Positions 52,361 to 62,146 of a stretch of 64,000 bases of DNA are shown here, piece after piece. The translations under genes and the position numbers were made by a program. Numbering within the stretch: the stretch's first letter is position 1; every line of letters starts with the position of its first letter. The stretch lies in assembly GCF_900167975.1 (NCBI RefSeq), contig NZ_FUZU01000001.1, positions 129,001-193,000 on the forward strand, read 5' to 3'. The stretch comes from Ohtaekwangia koreensis (GTDB lineage Bacteria; Bacteroidota; Bacteroidia; Cytophagales; Cyclobacteriaceae). Below the pieces are notes generated by a model, which worked only from the letters and a program-made list of their open reading frames with translations, did not search any database and was not told the origin of the DNA.

Positions 52361-53470
52361 ATGAGAAAGTATATAGATCAGTTTTCGCGATTTTTTGTAG
52401 GGGCATTATTTATTTTTTCAGGATTGATCAAGCTGAACGATCCGATTGGTACTGAAATAAAGATGGAGGAGTACTTCGAAGTATTCGCCGAAGACTTTGG
52501 TTCTTTCTTCCTGTTCTTCAAGTCATACGCCATGGAGATCGGCTTTATTATGATCGTGCTTGAAGTAGTGCTGGGCATAGCTTTACTGATCAACTATAGG
52601 GTGAGAATAACCTCTGTCATTTTGTTGGCGCTCATCATCTTCTTTACGTTCCTGACATTCTACTCGGCATACTTTAATAAAGTAACAGACTGCGGTTGCT
52701 TTGGTGATGCTATTAAACTTACTCCTTGGCAATCGTTTACCAAAGATGTTATTCTTATCGTATTCATCTTGCATATATTTTGGTTTCGCGATAAGTATAA
52801 ACCTGTGCTTCATACGAAGGAAGGACACGCCGTTATATTGGCCTCAACCATTATATGTATAGTATTAGGAATTTACGCGATTAAACATTTACCTTTTATT
52901 GATTTCAGACCTTATAGAATTGGAAATAACATTCCACAGCAGATGCAGCCGCAAGAGCAGCCTGTATTTGAATATGTATTTCAACGGAAGGGTAATGGAG
53001 AAGAAGTTCATTCAGAAAAGTACCTTACCGATACGCTGGTCTATAAGTATATAAGTGTTCGCCAGACCAATGAAGATAAAACAAAAGCGAAGATCACCGA
53101 CTATTCTGTTTCAAGTCTGGAAGGTGAAGATGTAACGCAAAGTACTTTCGAAGGAAAGAAACTATTCTTTGTAATCTATGATGCCACCAAAGCATCGGGA
53201 GAAAATATGGATAAGATTCGCCAGCTTGTAAAAGACCTTGATGGCAAAGTTGAAATGATGGTGTTGACCGCTTCAAGTTCGGAGCAATTCGAAAGTTTCC
53301 GTCACGAATATCAATTGGCGGTGCCGTATTATTTTGTTGATGCTACCGTGCTTAAAACCATCGTGCGCTCTAATCCAGGCATTACGTTGTGGCAAGACGG
53401 AACAGTAAAAGGCATGTGGCACCACAACGATACACCAACCGCTTCGGAGGTGTTAGATTTATTGAAGTAA
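52361..53470 (+). CDS. DoxX-family membrane protein with thioredoxin-like tail (BT_3928 type)
   Basis: 369 residues from ATG 52361; a GTG start at 52331 is also possible. Four membrane helices of the DoxX type come first (RFFVGALFIFSGLIKLNDPIGTEIKMEEYF, LVGIALLINY-like segment). A DCGCFGD motif after the third helix is characteristic of this subgroup. The C-terminal half, after a fifth hydrophobic segment, is an extracytoplasmic alpha/beta domain of thioredoxin-like type. Related proteins have been linked to redox balance at the membrane. It follows DUF1599 by 60 nt, an order typical of Bacteroidota. Confidence 0.88.
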   Translation: MRKYIDQFSRFFVGALFIFSGLIKLNDPIGTEIKMEEYFEVFAEDFGSFFLFFKSYAMEIGFIMIVLEVVLGIALLINYRVRITSVILLALIIFFTFLTFYSAYFNKVTDCGCFGDAIKLTPWQSFTKDVILIVFILHIFWFRDKYKPVLHTKEGHAVILASTIICIVLGIYAIKHLPFIDFRPYRIGNNIPQQMQPQEQPVFEYVFQRKGNGEEVHSEKYLTDTLVYKYISVRQTNEDKTKAKITDYSVSSLEGEDVTQSTFEGKKLFFVIYDATKASGENMDKIRQLVKDLDGKVEMMVLTASSSEQFESFRHEYQLAVPYYFVDATVLKTIVRSNPGITLWQDGTVKGMWHHNDTPTASEVLDLLK

Positions 53471-53539
53471 TCCCCAAAGAACAAGAACTGGAGTATATAT
53501 AGGCGTTTTATACATATACTTTCCAGTGCCCATAATAGA

Positions 53540-54040
53540 ATGAAGATATATCTTATAGGAATGCCGGGTTCTGGTAAATCAACGCTGGGTAAACCTCTGG
53601 CAAGTGAATTAGGTATTCCTTTCGTCGATCAGGACAAGGAGATTGAAGATCGTGAAGGTAAGACTGTAAAGGAAATTTTTGCTTCTTTGGGTGAAGATCA
53701 TTTCAGGCAAACGGAAGCGCAGGTGTTGCGTGAGTGGGCCGGATCTGAAAAAAGTTTTGTAATGGCAACGGGTGGAGGATCGCCATGTTTTTATAATGGT
53801 ATAGAGATAATCCGTCAATCGGGGTTGAGTATATTTATAGATGTGTCCGTTGCAGAACTTTTAAAACGGGTAGGAGCAAATAAAGATCGCCCGTTGTTAC
53901 ATGCCAATGATTTAAAAGAAAAAGAAGAGCGCCTTGCAGGCCTATATGAAAAACGCCTGCCGATCTATCAGCAGGCGCATGTTATACTTCATCATCCAAC
54001 ACTAAAAAGTCTGTTGGAAGTTATTCAGCTTAGAAAGTAA
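53540..54040 (+). CDS. aroK: Shikimate kinase
   Basis: 166 residues. P-loop GMPGSGKST near the N-terminus, DQDKEIEDREG (shikimate-binding Asp), and the ATGGGSPCF motif place it firmly as AroK. It phosphorylates shikimate at the 3-OH in aromatic amino-acid synthesis. Its last 11 nt overlap the end of the convergent OmpP1/FadL gene. A long imperfect inverted repeat (53488-53526) lies in the 69-nt leader. Confidence 0.94.
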   Translation: MKIYLIGMPGSGKSTLGKPLASELGIPFVDQDKEIEDREGKTVKEIFASLGEDHFRQTEAQVLREWAGSEKSFVMATGGGSPCFYNGIEIIRQSGLSIFIDVSVAELLKRVGANKDRPLLHANDLKEKEERLAGLYEKRLPIYQQAHVILHHPTLKSLLEVIQLRK

Positions 54041-55541
54041 AACCGAATGTGATCATAGACGTAAGCGTCTTGTTTTCAATCTTTACGATCGGTTCAGTAG
54101 AGTCATTTAATGTATAGGGACTATAGAAATTATCTGCAGAGCGACTGATGAGCGCAAAGTCTGCAGAGAATTTTTTCAGTCTTACACCCACGCCGCCACT
54201 TACAGTTGTTATTTTATTGTCAAGGTTGTCGTTTTTAAACGTGCTGCCTTGAACGTTATACCCTCCACGCAAACGGAATATATTATATCTGAATTCAGCA
54301 CCGAAGCGATAATTATATACTGTGCTATAGGCGGCCTTGATCTCATCGTTCTCATTTGTGAATGAAATCCCGGATATATCTGAACTATAGCGTGCTTTGG
54401 CAGGATTCGTCCGCTCGATATCAGCAGTAATGAATCCATACTTCGATATAAACGCAACCCCTGCACTTAGCTTTAAAGGTGTGGTAAGGTTGTACTCAGA
54501 AGTTACGATATCAGTAGAAGCACTTTCATTGTTGAGGTTAGTGTACTTTTGCCCATCCCAATAATCATAATCATTCCAGCTCGTATTCATGGAAGCATCA
54601 TAATTTTCAGTGATCTGATAGTATGTTGGAGAGGTGAATGACAATCCGACTTGTAAAAAATCGAAAGGCCGTGCAATAGCACCTATAGTAACGTTAACAC
54701 CAGATCCGCGGATGTTCAGATTTTCGGAAAGCTGCATACTTTGAATAGTATCGGAGTCAACGTATGACTCGCTAAAAGTCTTTTGTGATTTATAGCGAAG
54801 CGTTGATATACCTAAGCCTCCGCCAAAAAAGATCTTGTCTTTAAAGTTTGCTCCATACGAAAAATTCCATTGATAGGAAGTTCCCTTTGTTAAAATTTCT
54901 TCCTGTTGATCCGATGCGATGGGTGCATCGGTAAAGTATCGATCATCAGGATTGTTAGAGTCGAGAATGGAAGTTGGTCCGATAAGGTAATTATAGTATG
55001 CTAATCCGGTTGGTGTATTATATTGATAGTCACCCTCGTTGAACTGATCGGGTGTGTCGCCATTCGCTTGTTCGATAAAATAATCGATGATAGAATTTTG
55101 TTCATTTCGACCGCGGTATATAGTTGATCGATTAAAATCATTCACGCGCGAAAAGCTTATCCCCAACGATCCGCCCCGGTAATCCCGGCTATCATCATCA
55201 CGGCCCATGTGCATCACATAGCTTATTCCCGGGATGTTAAATTTCGAAGTGCTTTCGTTCGTTGGTGTATTATTGAATTGAGATTTTGTATCATAAAACG
55301 TAAGCGCAGGTGTAAACGTGAATTCGGAACGGTTATACATTCCCAATCCCGCAGGATTTGACAAGGCAGAACTATAGTCACCACCCAACGCAGTTTGTGT
55401 TCCGCCAAGGCCGAGTATACGTGCACTTCCGGCTGGTTGTGTTCTGCTGAAAAGCAGCGCAGACTCAGAATAGCTCTGCGCCCAGGCAAAATTTATAGAC
55501 AAAAGAATAACACTCAGGATTATCCCAATATTTTTTTTCAT
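54030..55541 (-). CDS. OmpP1/FadL-family outer-membrane porin
   Basis: 503 residues with signal peptide (MKKNIGIILSVILLSINFAWAQ). The mature start LFSRTQPAGSARILGLGGTQTALGGDYSSALSNPAGLGMYNRSEFTFTPAL is the hatch-like N-terminus of FadL/TodX-type porins. The rest alternates amphipathic strands and ends in a phenylalanine-terminated strand (SMITFGFTF), the outer-membrane insertion signal. It should let hydrophobic compounds cross the outer membrane; the substrate is not apparent. Downstream it overlaps aroK. Confidence 0.88.
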   Translation of the reverse strand: MKKNIGIILSVILLSINFAWAQSYSESALLFSRTQPAGSARILGLGGTQTALGGDYSSALSNPAGLGMYNRSEFTFTPALTFYDTKSQFNNTPTNESTSKFNIPGISYVMHMGRDDDSRDYRGGSLGISFSRVNDFNRSTIYRGRNEQNSIIDYFIEQANGDTPDQFNEGDYQYNTPTGLAYYNYLIGPTSILDSNNPDDRYFTDAPIASDQQEEILTKGTSYQWNFSYGANFKDKIFFGGGLGISTLRYKSQKTFSESYVDSDTIQSMQLSENLNIRGSGVNVTIGAIARPFDFLQVGLSFTSPTYYQITENYDASMNTSWNDYDYWDGQKYTNLNNESASTDIVTSEYNLTTPLKLSAGVAFISKYGFITADIERTNPAKARYSSDISGISFTNENDEIKAAYSTVYNYRFGAEFRYNIFRLRGGYNVQGSTFKNDNLDNKITTVSGGVGVRLKKFSADFALISRSADNFYSPYTLNDSTEPIVKIENKTLTSMITFGFTF

Positions 55542-55568
55542 TACAAAAAAGGATTCAGTTTTTACAAA

Positions 55569-56693
55569 TCAGTTTCTGGTTCTGCCGCGTGATCCACCAG
55601 AGGATGAACCACCAGATGAAGAGCCACTGCTTCTACCACCACCATCGAAAGAAGAACTGCTTCTGGATGGAGGAGTATAGGTGTTGTTCGAGCGATTGTT
55701 ATCAAATGAATTGCCACTTCTTGACGGAGTACTCCAGTTCGTAGTATTGTTAGAACTGTTCTGCGTTGTACCAGAGCCTGATGAAGAGCTTCTGCTTCTC
55801 CATGATCTGTTATAGTACTCGTTGTTGTTTGAAGAGTTGCTGTTGTTTGTTGATAACGATGGAGTTCTTCCGCTTGTACTCGTTGTAGTATTAGCAGTGC
55901 TACGTCCTGCTTCTGTCGAGCGTGTACGTGATGTATTGTAGCGTTCGCTGGATACCATTGTATTGCTACGTCCTGCACCTCCACGTTTGCCATAGGATAC
56001 GTTGCGGCCACTACCCTCTCCGTTGTTAACAATCACGACTGTCGAAGGATATCCTCCATAATAACCCGAACCGTAATAAGAAGGTCCCCAGGCAGAAGCC
56101 CATGAACCACCACAATAAGGTCTGTTCCAGTAATTATAGTTTCCTCCCCATCCGTAATTCCATGAACTTCCCCAGTAGTAGCTGAAGGATGTAGACCAAC
56201 CACTGTTATTCCAGTATGGATCATACCATGGGCTGTAAGCAGCGTTGTTATATCCGTAATATGGGCTATTCCAGTTATTGATGGAAGGACCAAAATATGC
56301 TGAGTTATACCATGGGTTAGAATACCAGGAATTAAAATTATTATTCCAGTTGTTTAAGTTGCTGGTAGTCTGGTATTGATAATCATTCAGATAATAATCC
56401 TGGTTATCTTCTTGTGCTACTTCTGCATTGGAACGTGCCGCGAATTCCGGATTCACGTTGCGTGCAGAATAGCTGTCAGTAGGATTGACATAACTGTCAT
56501 TCGCATCCGACACTTCTTCCATTTTTTTAGTTTTCTTCACAGTAGCCGCATAGGCTTGTTGCTCTGCTGCTTTTTGTTCTTTCAGCTTCGCGCGATCCTT
56601 GCTGTTAAAGTACATATCGTCATTTTCGACCTGCGCAAAAGCTGCGGAGGCGAAAACTACTAATCCTAAGCTTAATAATATCTTGGTTTTCAT
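55569..56693 (-). CDS. Low-complexity secreted protein rich in Asn, Ser, Gly, Tyr and Trp
   Basis: 374 residues from ATG 56693, with signal peptide (TKILLSLGLVVFASAAFAQ). After a charged helical piece (residues ~25-50, KDRAKLKEQKAAEQQAYAATVKKTKK) the sequence turns to Asn/Trp/Tyr/Pro-rich repeats (NNWNNNFNSWYSNPWYNSAYFGPSINNWN). It then becomes Ser/Asn/Gly/Arg-rich and ends SSGGSSSGGSRGRTRN. It is likely disordered or adhesive and extracellular or periplasmic. Functional family unknown. Divergent from proS. Confidence 0.72.
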   Translation of the reverse strand: MKTKILLSLGLVVFASAAFAQVENDDMYFNSKDRAKLKEQKAAEQQAYAATVKKTKKMEEVSDANDSYVNPTDSYSARNVNPEFAARSNAEVAQEDNQDYYLNDYQYQTTSNLNNWNNNFNSWYSNPWYNSAYFGPSINNWNSPYYGYNNAAYSPWYDPYWNNSGWSTSFSYYWGSSWNYGWGGNYNYWNRPYCGGSWASAWGPSYYGSGYYGGYPSTVVIVNNGEGSGRNVSYGKRGGAGRSNTMVSSERYNTSRTRSTEAGRSTANTTTSTSGRTPSLSTNNSNSSNNNEYYNRSWRSRSSSSGSGTTQNSSNNTTNWSTPSRSGNSFDNNRSNNTYTPPSRSSSSFDGGGRSSGSSSGGSSSGGSRGRTRN

Positions 56694-56802
56694 AGCGCCT
56701 TTTGAGTTTGTGTCTACAATCCTAACAATCATTAAACGGAAAACAGTTCGGATTTGTGTTGATAAAGCTACAAAAATTAGCCAGTATTTAATCCGGTAAA
56801 AT

Positions 56803-56810
56803 TATATTTG
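56803..56810 (+). promoter_or_regulatory. -7 element of proS
   Basis: TATATTTG is a perfect TAnnTTTG match, 36 nt upstream of the proS ATG at 56847. The nearest -33 candidate is a weak TTAG at 56777-56780. Confidence 0.45.
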
Positions 56811-56846
56811 CCGTTCGATACAAAAATAAACAATAATTATACCAGC

Positions 56847-58325
56847 ATGGCGAAAGAACTCACAAGCCGAAATGAAGATTACTCCGCGTGGTACAACGAA
56901 CTCGTGAAGAAGGCAGATCTGGCTGAACACTCAGATGTTAAGGGATGCATGGTGATCAAACCGTATGGCTATTCCATCTGGGAAAAGATGCAGCAGGCGC
57001 TTGATAAAATGTTCAAGGATACCGGCCATTCTAACGCTTACTTTCCGCTGTTCGTCCCAAAACATTTATTCGAGGCAGAGGAACAAAATGCTGAAGGCTT
57101 TGCGAAAGAATGTGCCATCGTAACACATTATCGCCTGAAAGCTGACCCACAGAATAAAGGAAAATTGATTGTCGATCCGGATGCTCAGCTCGATGAAGAA
57201 TTGGTAGTTCGTCCTACGAGTGAAGCGATCATCTGGAGTACTTATAAAAAATGGATTCAATCCTACCGTGATCTTCCTATACTTGTCAATCAGTGGGCCA
57301 ACGTTGTTCGCTGGGAAATGCGTACACGCCTTTTCCTTCGTACTACAGAATTTCTGTGGCAAGAAGGCCATACGGCACACGCTACAGCAAACGAAGCTGT
57401 AAAAGAAACAACGCAGATGCTGGATGTTTACGCAGAGTTCGCTGAAAACTTTATGGCACTGCCTGTAGTGAAAGGAAGAAAATCAGAAGGTGAAAAATTT
57501 CCGGGAGCTATAGATACATATTGCATCGAAGCGATGATGCAGGATGGCAAAGCATTGCAAGCGGGCACATCACATTTTCTCGGACAGAACTTCGCGAAGG
57601 CATTCAACGTGCAGTTTACAAATCGTGACGGCAAACTGGATTATGTGTGGGGAACTTCATGGGGTGTAAGTACACGTCTGATGGGTGCACTGATTATGGC
57701 GCACTCCGATGATGATGGCCTCGTGTTGCCTCCTAAACTGGCGCCTATACATGTCGTGATTGTTCCGATCTTCAAAACCGAAGATGAACTGAATAAAATT
57801 TCTGACAAGGTTCAGGAGATTTCTTCAGAGCTTCGTAAGCAAGGGTATACTGTGAAGTTTGATAATCGGGATACACATAAGCCTGGTTTCAAGTTTGCCG
57901 AATGGGAATTGAAAGGCGTACCGGTTCGTCTGGCTATCGGGCCACGCGATATGGAAAATGGTACAGTGGAGGTTGCTCGCAGAGATACAAAAGAAAAGCA
58001 AGTAATGAAGCTTGACGAAGTAGCTGCACAGATTCCGAAACTGCTGGATGATATTCAAAGCAACATATACCAACGTGCCCTCAAATTTAAAGGTGAAGTA
58101 ACAACGCAGGTTGATACATATGCTGATTTCAAAAAAGTGCTGGACGAAAAAGGTGGGTTTATATCCGCTCATTGGGATGGCACGAAGGAGACGGAAGCAG
58201 CTATAAAAGAAGAAACAAAAGCAACCATTCGCTGCATTCCGTTGGATGCCAAAGAAGAGGCTGGCGTATGTATGTATTCCGGAAAACCTTCTACCAGACG
58301 TGTGTTGTTTGCGCGCGCTTATTGA
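56847..58325 (+). CDS. proS: Prolyl-tRNA synthetase (eukaryote/archaeal-like type)
   Basis: 492 residues from ATG 56847. Class II motifs appear in [16 protein letters not shown] and [27 protein letters not shown]. There is no editing insertion between motifs 2 and 3, and a C-terminal zinc-like/anticodon extension ends in RVLFARAY. This is the short ProS type 3 found in Bacteroidota, deinococci and archaea. An upstream frame to 56808 covers the promoter and was not used. A single gene followed by nfeD. Confidence 0.95.
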   Translation: MAKELTSRNEDYSAWYNELVKKADLAEHSDVKGCMVIKPYGYSIWEKMQQALDKMFKDTGHSNAYFPLFVPKHLFEAEEQNAEGFAKECAIVTHYRLKADPQNKGKLIVDPDAQLDEELVVRPTSEAIIWSTYKKWIQSYRDLPILVNQWANVVRWEMRTRLFLRTTEFLWQEGHTAHATANEAVKETTQMLDVYAEFAENFMALPVVKGRKSEGEKFPGAIDTYCIEAMMQDGKALQAGTSHFLGQNFAKAFNVQFTNRDGKLDYVWGTSWGVSTRLMGALIMAHSDDDGLVLPPKLAPIHVVIVPIFKTEDELNKISDKVQEISSELRKQGYTVKFDNRDTHKPGFKFAEWELKGVPVRLAIGPRDMENGTVEVARRDTKEKQVMKLDEVAAQIPKLLDDIQSNIYQRALKFKGEVTTQVDTYADFKKVLDEKGGFISAHWDGTKETEAAIKEETKATIRCIPLDAKEEAGVCMYSGKPSTRRVLFARAY

Positions 58326-58418
58326 TTGAAAGACTAAATACTCAGGTGTTGATGTGCAATTGTTTGCTAAATAATCCGCACATTAGCATCTGAGATTATA
58401 CTCAGACTCTCCCGCTTT

Positions 58419-58889
58419 ATGTTAATGTGGATTATTATACTGGCGCTCCTGCTGATAGGGCTCGGTCTTATTATTGTTGAGCTCGTATTCATTCCCGGAA
58501 CAACCGTGGTGGGACTCCTCGGATTAATTTTCACCGGAACCGGAGTTATCATTAGCTATAACCATTTTGGAAGTGATGTTGGTTTCTATGTGCTGATAAG
58601 TACATTGGTCACTACATTGATTGCGCTATTCTATAGCTTCCGAACAGGAGCGTGGACAAGATTTTCCCTGAAGTCATCGAGTGATAGCAAAGTAAACGAA
58701 GGAATATTGAATGGCCTTCACATTGGCGATGAAGGTATCACCATTTCAACCCTTCGTCCGATTGGAAAAGCCGAATTTGGTACTGAAACTTTCGAAGTAA
58801 AAACGTTGGGAAATTATGTTGAACAAGGTCAACGCGTAAAGATCACGCAGATATATTCCAACCAAATTGTTGTAGAACCTATTAATTAA
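58419..58889 (+). CDS. nfeD: NfeD-like short membrane protein
   Basis: 156 residues. Two or three hydrophobic segments ([45 protein letters not shown] and [17 protein letters not shown]), then a C-terminal OB-fold ([49 protein letters not shown]). The GIVELFIPG-type loop and the OB fold mark short NfeD. It is the standard partner of flotillin-like floA, 10 nt downstream, and is thought to anchor or modulate it. Confidence 0.92.
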   Translation: MLMWIIILALLLIGLGLIIVELVFIPGTTVVGLLGLIFTGTGVIISYNHFGSDVGFYVLISTLVTTLIALFYSFRTGAWTRFSLKSSSDSKVNEGILNGLHIGDEGITISTLRPIGKAEFGTETFEVKTLGNYVEQGQRVKITQIYSNQIVVEPIN

Positions 58890-58899
58890 TATATACCCT

Positions 58900-59907
58900 A
58901 TGGAAGCAGCTGCTTTACTCATTTTAGTTTTTGGCGGGATTATCCTGTTCTTTTTGTTTCTGTATTTTGTGCCGGTAAATCTTTGGATCACAGCAATATT
59001 TTCGAATGTTAAAGTCGGGTTGCTTGAGCTCGTCTTTATGCGCATCCGGAAAGTGCCACCAAGAATCATTGTTGAGTCCATGATTACATCAACAAAAGCC
59101 GGACTTCAACTCACAACCTCTGAACTTGAAACACACTTTCTGGCAGGTGGAAATGTACCCAATGTAATTCGTGCGTTAATCTCTGCAGACAAAGCAAATA
59201 TCAGCCTGAGCTTTAAACAAGCTACGGCAATTGATCTTGCTGGTCGCGATGTTTTTCAGGCTGTGCAGATCTCTGTAAATCCAAAAGTAATTACAACACC
59301 AAAGGTAGCGGCAGTGGCATCCGATGGTATACAATTGATCGCAGTAGCGCGGGTAACAGTTCGTGCAAGTATAGCGCAATTGGTAGGTGGTGCTGGTGAA
59401 GATACAATTCTTGCACGTGTAGGCGAAGGTATAGTTTCATCTATAGGTTCTGCAAAATCTCACAAGGAAGTATTGGAGAGTCCTGATAAAATTTCAAAAC
59501 TCGTATTGTCGCGTGGATTGGATGCAGGTACAGCATTTGAAATTCTCTCTATCGATATAGCGGATGTAGATGTAGGAGCTAACATTGGCGCTAAACTTCA
59601 GATCGATCAGGCAACAGCCGATTTAAAAGTTGCTGAAGCAAAAGCTGAAGAACGCAGAGCTATGGCCGTAGCCCTTGAACAGGAAATGAAAGCGAAAGGA
59701 CAGGAAGCACGTGCGAAAGTAATCGAGGCAGAAGCTGAAATTCCAAAAGCAATAGCAGAAGCTTTTGTGAGAGGTAATCTTGGTGTTATGGATTATTACA
59801 AAATGCAAAACGTACAATCTGATACTGAAATGCGCCAGGCTATTTCTGGTTCAGGTAAAGGCACTCAGCCTTCAGGTGCTGGTACAGGTGGTCCGAAGAA
59901 AGAGTAA
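58900..59907 (+). CDS. floA: Flotillin-like protein FloA
   Basis: 335 residues. N-terminal hydrophobic membrane hairpin ([25 protein letters not shown]), an SPFH-type domain, and a C-terminal coiled coil rich in A/E/K ([52 protein letters not shown]). This is the FloA/YqfA family found with NfeD. It assembles membrane microdomains that organise signalling and secretion proteins. Operon with nfeD, ending in a perfect terminator. Confidence 0.95.
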   Translation: MEAAALLILVFGGIILFFLFLYFVPVNLWITAIFSNVKVGLLELVFMRIRKVPPRIIVESMITSTKAGLQLTTSELETHFLAGGNVPNVIRALISADKANISLSFKQATAIDLAGRDVFQAVQISVNPKVITTPKVAAVASDGIQLIAVARVTVRASIAQLVGGAGEDTILARVGEGIVSSIGSAKSHKEVLESPDKISKLVLSRGLDAGTAFEILSIDIADVDVGANIGAKLQIDQATADLKVAEAKAEERRAMAVALEQEMKAKGQEARAKVIEAEAEIPKAIAEAFVRGNLGVMDYYKMQNVQSDTEMRQAISGSGKGTQPSGAGTGGPKKE

Positions 59908-59926
59908 TCTTATATATACTTCATGT

Positions 59927-59965
59927 AAAAAATGCCTGGCTATATTTTATAGCCAGGCATTTTTT
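59927..59965. terminator. Bidirectional terminator between floA and WG-repeat gene
   Basis: Perfect 18-bp stem (59927-59944 and 59948-59965) with a TTT loop. Arms begin with A6 and end with T6, so both convergent genes (floA, WG-repeat) are served. Confidence 0.85.
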
Positions 59966-59977
59966 ATGGATTGAATT

Positions 59978-62095
59978 TTAATTTTTGAAGTCTGTCCAAA
60001 GTGATTTTTTCTGAGCAATGAAAAAGTCATTGAACGAGTCGTATTGGATATAGTCATACATCAATGGAATCGTGCTGATACCCTGCACGGTGATTACACC
60101 ATATTTACCATCACGTTCTACAATGGCGAATCCCTTTCCTGCATCTTGCAGTGTCCTATATTTAGGTTGAATAAGTATTCTTCCCGTGCTTTCAGCCAAG
60201 CCCTGTAAACCATTCGCCTGGATAAGAAAGTTTTTAGTGGGCAGTAGTTCAACATGCTGATATCGTATGGGGAGTAAAACTTTGCCAGTCTTATCAATTA
60301 TGCCCCACGCTTGTTGCTGACGTACGAGCGCGATGCCATCCTTAAAAGAAGTCACTTCATCATATACCGGCTGAATAGCGATTTGATCCTGGCGATTAAT
60401 ATAGCCCCACCGTCCGCGAATCATGGCAGGCGCCAATCCCTCGCTATATTTAGCAACACCTTCATACCGGTTTGCGATCCGAAGCCTTCCTTGTGAATCG
60501 ATAAAACCATACTTGCCATTTTTGCGGATCGCACGAAATCCTTCACTCTCTTCGTAGATCTTTTCAATATCATCAGGGTATATCTGGCGATCTACAATTC
60601 TTCCATCCAGACCAATTTTCCAAATAGTGCCGGAGGGGAGATATTCAAGTATATAGTCTGGAAATACTTCGATTCGATTTTCTGTAAAGTAAATGGTATT
60701 CCCGGTTATTGATCGAAGTGATTTTCGTTGTGGAGATGCTTCAACGAATTTGTCAGGAGTTATAACGGTAAGTCTACTGGAACGTGGAGATACAATCCAT
60801 TCTTCCTTCATGTTAATAATACCCTGTTGTCCATGAAACTTAACAACAGCAAGATCATATTTTATCTGGAGCAAAGAGTCGTATACACATGAAATTATTT
60901 CCTTGCCTTTAGCATCTATAGCACCAGCAGATCCTTTACTGCGAACAGCGAAATACTGTTCATGAAGTGGCTTCAGGTCTTCATATACTTTAGTAGTGAG
61001 GCGTGTGCCCATGCTGTCCAGTAATGCCCAGTTGTTTTTAAACCCTTGACGTTGGTTTGCTAAAATGAATTTACCATCGAGCAACACTGTATCATAAGCC
61101 GGTTGCACAAGAAGTTTACCTTGCCTGTTAATTACACCCGATTTTCTATTGAGTGTAACAATAGCTTTGTCGCGTATAAAATTTCCAATGCTTGAAAAAG
61201 CGGTGGAGGCAATAGGTTTTAGTTGTTGATCGGTTAGCTCTACCAATTCTCCCTTGGTAATTTTTAAAAGGTCTTTATCGACAGGTGCTATAGAATCTGC
61301 GAGGTGTTTTTGGAGTAGCTTGTTCTTCCCATCCAAAAATTCCCATACATGTGGTTCGCGAACCTTTACCTTGCCATCGTCAAGTATAGCTATAGATTGA
61401 TATTTAAGCGGAACGCTGAGATTGCCATCCAGATCAATCACTCCTTGTTGTGTTCCCTGATAGATTACAGCATGATTTTTTGTGAAGGGAGAAATTTTAT
61501 CAATCGTGAATCCTAAAACCTGTTTGCCTCCATCCGTAAAGAGTGCGAGTTTGTTTTCAAAGTTCTCAACAGCAAAACGCAGGTTTCCGATAGGGTATAT
61601 ATTTTGATATTGTTGTGGAATAATCGTGCGATTATCAAAGTCGATCAATCCATATTTATACTGATTGCCGATCTTGGTGAACACTACGGCACGGAGAGGA
61701 TATACCCTGATGCCGTCATATTCAAATGGAATTACTTCTCTGCCGGAAAGACTTACACATCCCGTAAGGACGCGAAGTGAATATGAGGAATTTTTCTTCG
61801 CGATGAACAGTGACCCGTTGCCCGGTATAAGTTCATCATAATCATTTTTAGTGATTCGGCGATTATTCGTGCTGATCAGGCCCCAGCGTCCGTTAAGTTT
61901 ATAACCCGTTGCATTTTCTACTACAGAAAAATTGCCATGGCTCCATCCCAACGCATCGTATTGGGCAGGAATAACAACCTTCCCTTGACTATCTTTTAAG
62001 CCTGCCTTACCATTTTCTGTAAAAACACTGAAATTATTGGCTGCTGAAAAAAATGCGATCAGCAAAAACCAAAGAGTACAACTCGCTGCCTTCAT
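59978..62095 (-). CDS. WG-repeat exported protein
   Basis: 705 residues from ATG 62095 with signal peptide (LWFLLIAFFSAANNF). The rest is a run of 'WG' (KWG beta-barrel) repeats: GKAGLKDSQGKVVIPAQYD, GRWGLISTNNRRITKN, GKYGFIDSQGRLRIANRYE, GRWGYINRQDQIAIQPVYDE, QAWGIIDKTGKVLLPIRYQ and others, at least a dozen. These form extended beta repeats of unproven function in the envelope. A -7 box ends 6 nt before the ATG. It follows the binding-protein gene by 51 nt. Confidence 0.9.
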   Translation of the reverse strand: MKAASCTLWFLLIAFFSAANNFSVFTENGKAGLKDSQGKVVIPAQYDALGWSHGNFSVVENATGYKLNGRWGLISTNNRRITKNDYDELIPGNGSLFIAKKNSSYSLRVLTGCVSLSGREVIPFEYDGIRVYPLRAVVFTKIGNQYKYGLIDFDNRTIIPQQYQNIYPIGNLRFAVENFENKLALFTDGGKQVLGFTIDKISPFTKNHAVIYQGTQQGVIDLDGNLSVPLKYQSIAILDDGKVKVREPHVWEFLDGKNKLLQKHLADSIAPVDKDLLKITKGELVELTDQQLKPIASTAFSSIGNFIRDKAIVTLNRKSGVINRQGKLLVQPAYDTVLLDGKFILANQRQGFKNNWALLDSMGTRLTTKVYEDLKPLHEQYFAVRSKGSAGAIDAKGKEIISCVYDSLLQIKYDLAVVKFHGQQGIINMKEEWIVSPRSSRLTVITPDKFVEASPQRKSLRSITGNTIYFTENRIEVFPDYILEYLPSGTIWKIGLDGRIVDRQIYPDDIEKIYEESEGFRAIRKNGKYGFIDSQGRLRIANRYEGVAKYSEGLAPAMIRGRWGYINRQDQIAIQPVYDEVTSFKDGIALVRQQQAWGIIDKTGKVLLPIRYQHVELLPTKNFLIQANGLQGLAESTGRILIQPKYRTLQDAGKGFAIVERDGKYGVITVQGISTIPLMYDYIQYDSFNDFFIAQKKSLWTDFKN

Positions 62096-62101
62096 CACAT
62101 A

Positions 62102-62109
62102 CAAAGTTA
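62102..62109 (-). promoter_or_regulatory. -7 element of the WG-repeat gene
   Basis: CAAAGTTA on the plus strand reads TAACTTTG on the minus strand, a perfect TAnnTTTG. It ends 6 nt before the ATG at 62095, so leaderless or near-leaderless. It also excludes the alternative TTG start at 62104. Confidence 0.42.
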
Positions 62110-62146
62110 GAAAGCATAAACGGAAACAGGCGATTTTTTTCTCCTA

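Noticed and set aside
55562-56293. Two adjacent open frames (156 and 86 codons) in another frame on the minus strand over the low-complexity gene
   Set aside because: They result from the Asn/Tyr/Trp/Ser codon bias of the overlapping gene and lack signal peptide or any domain.
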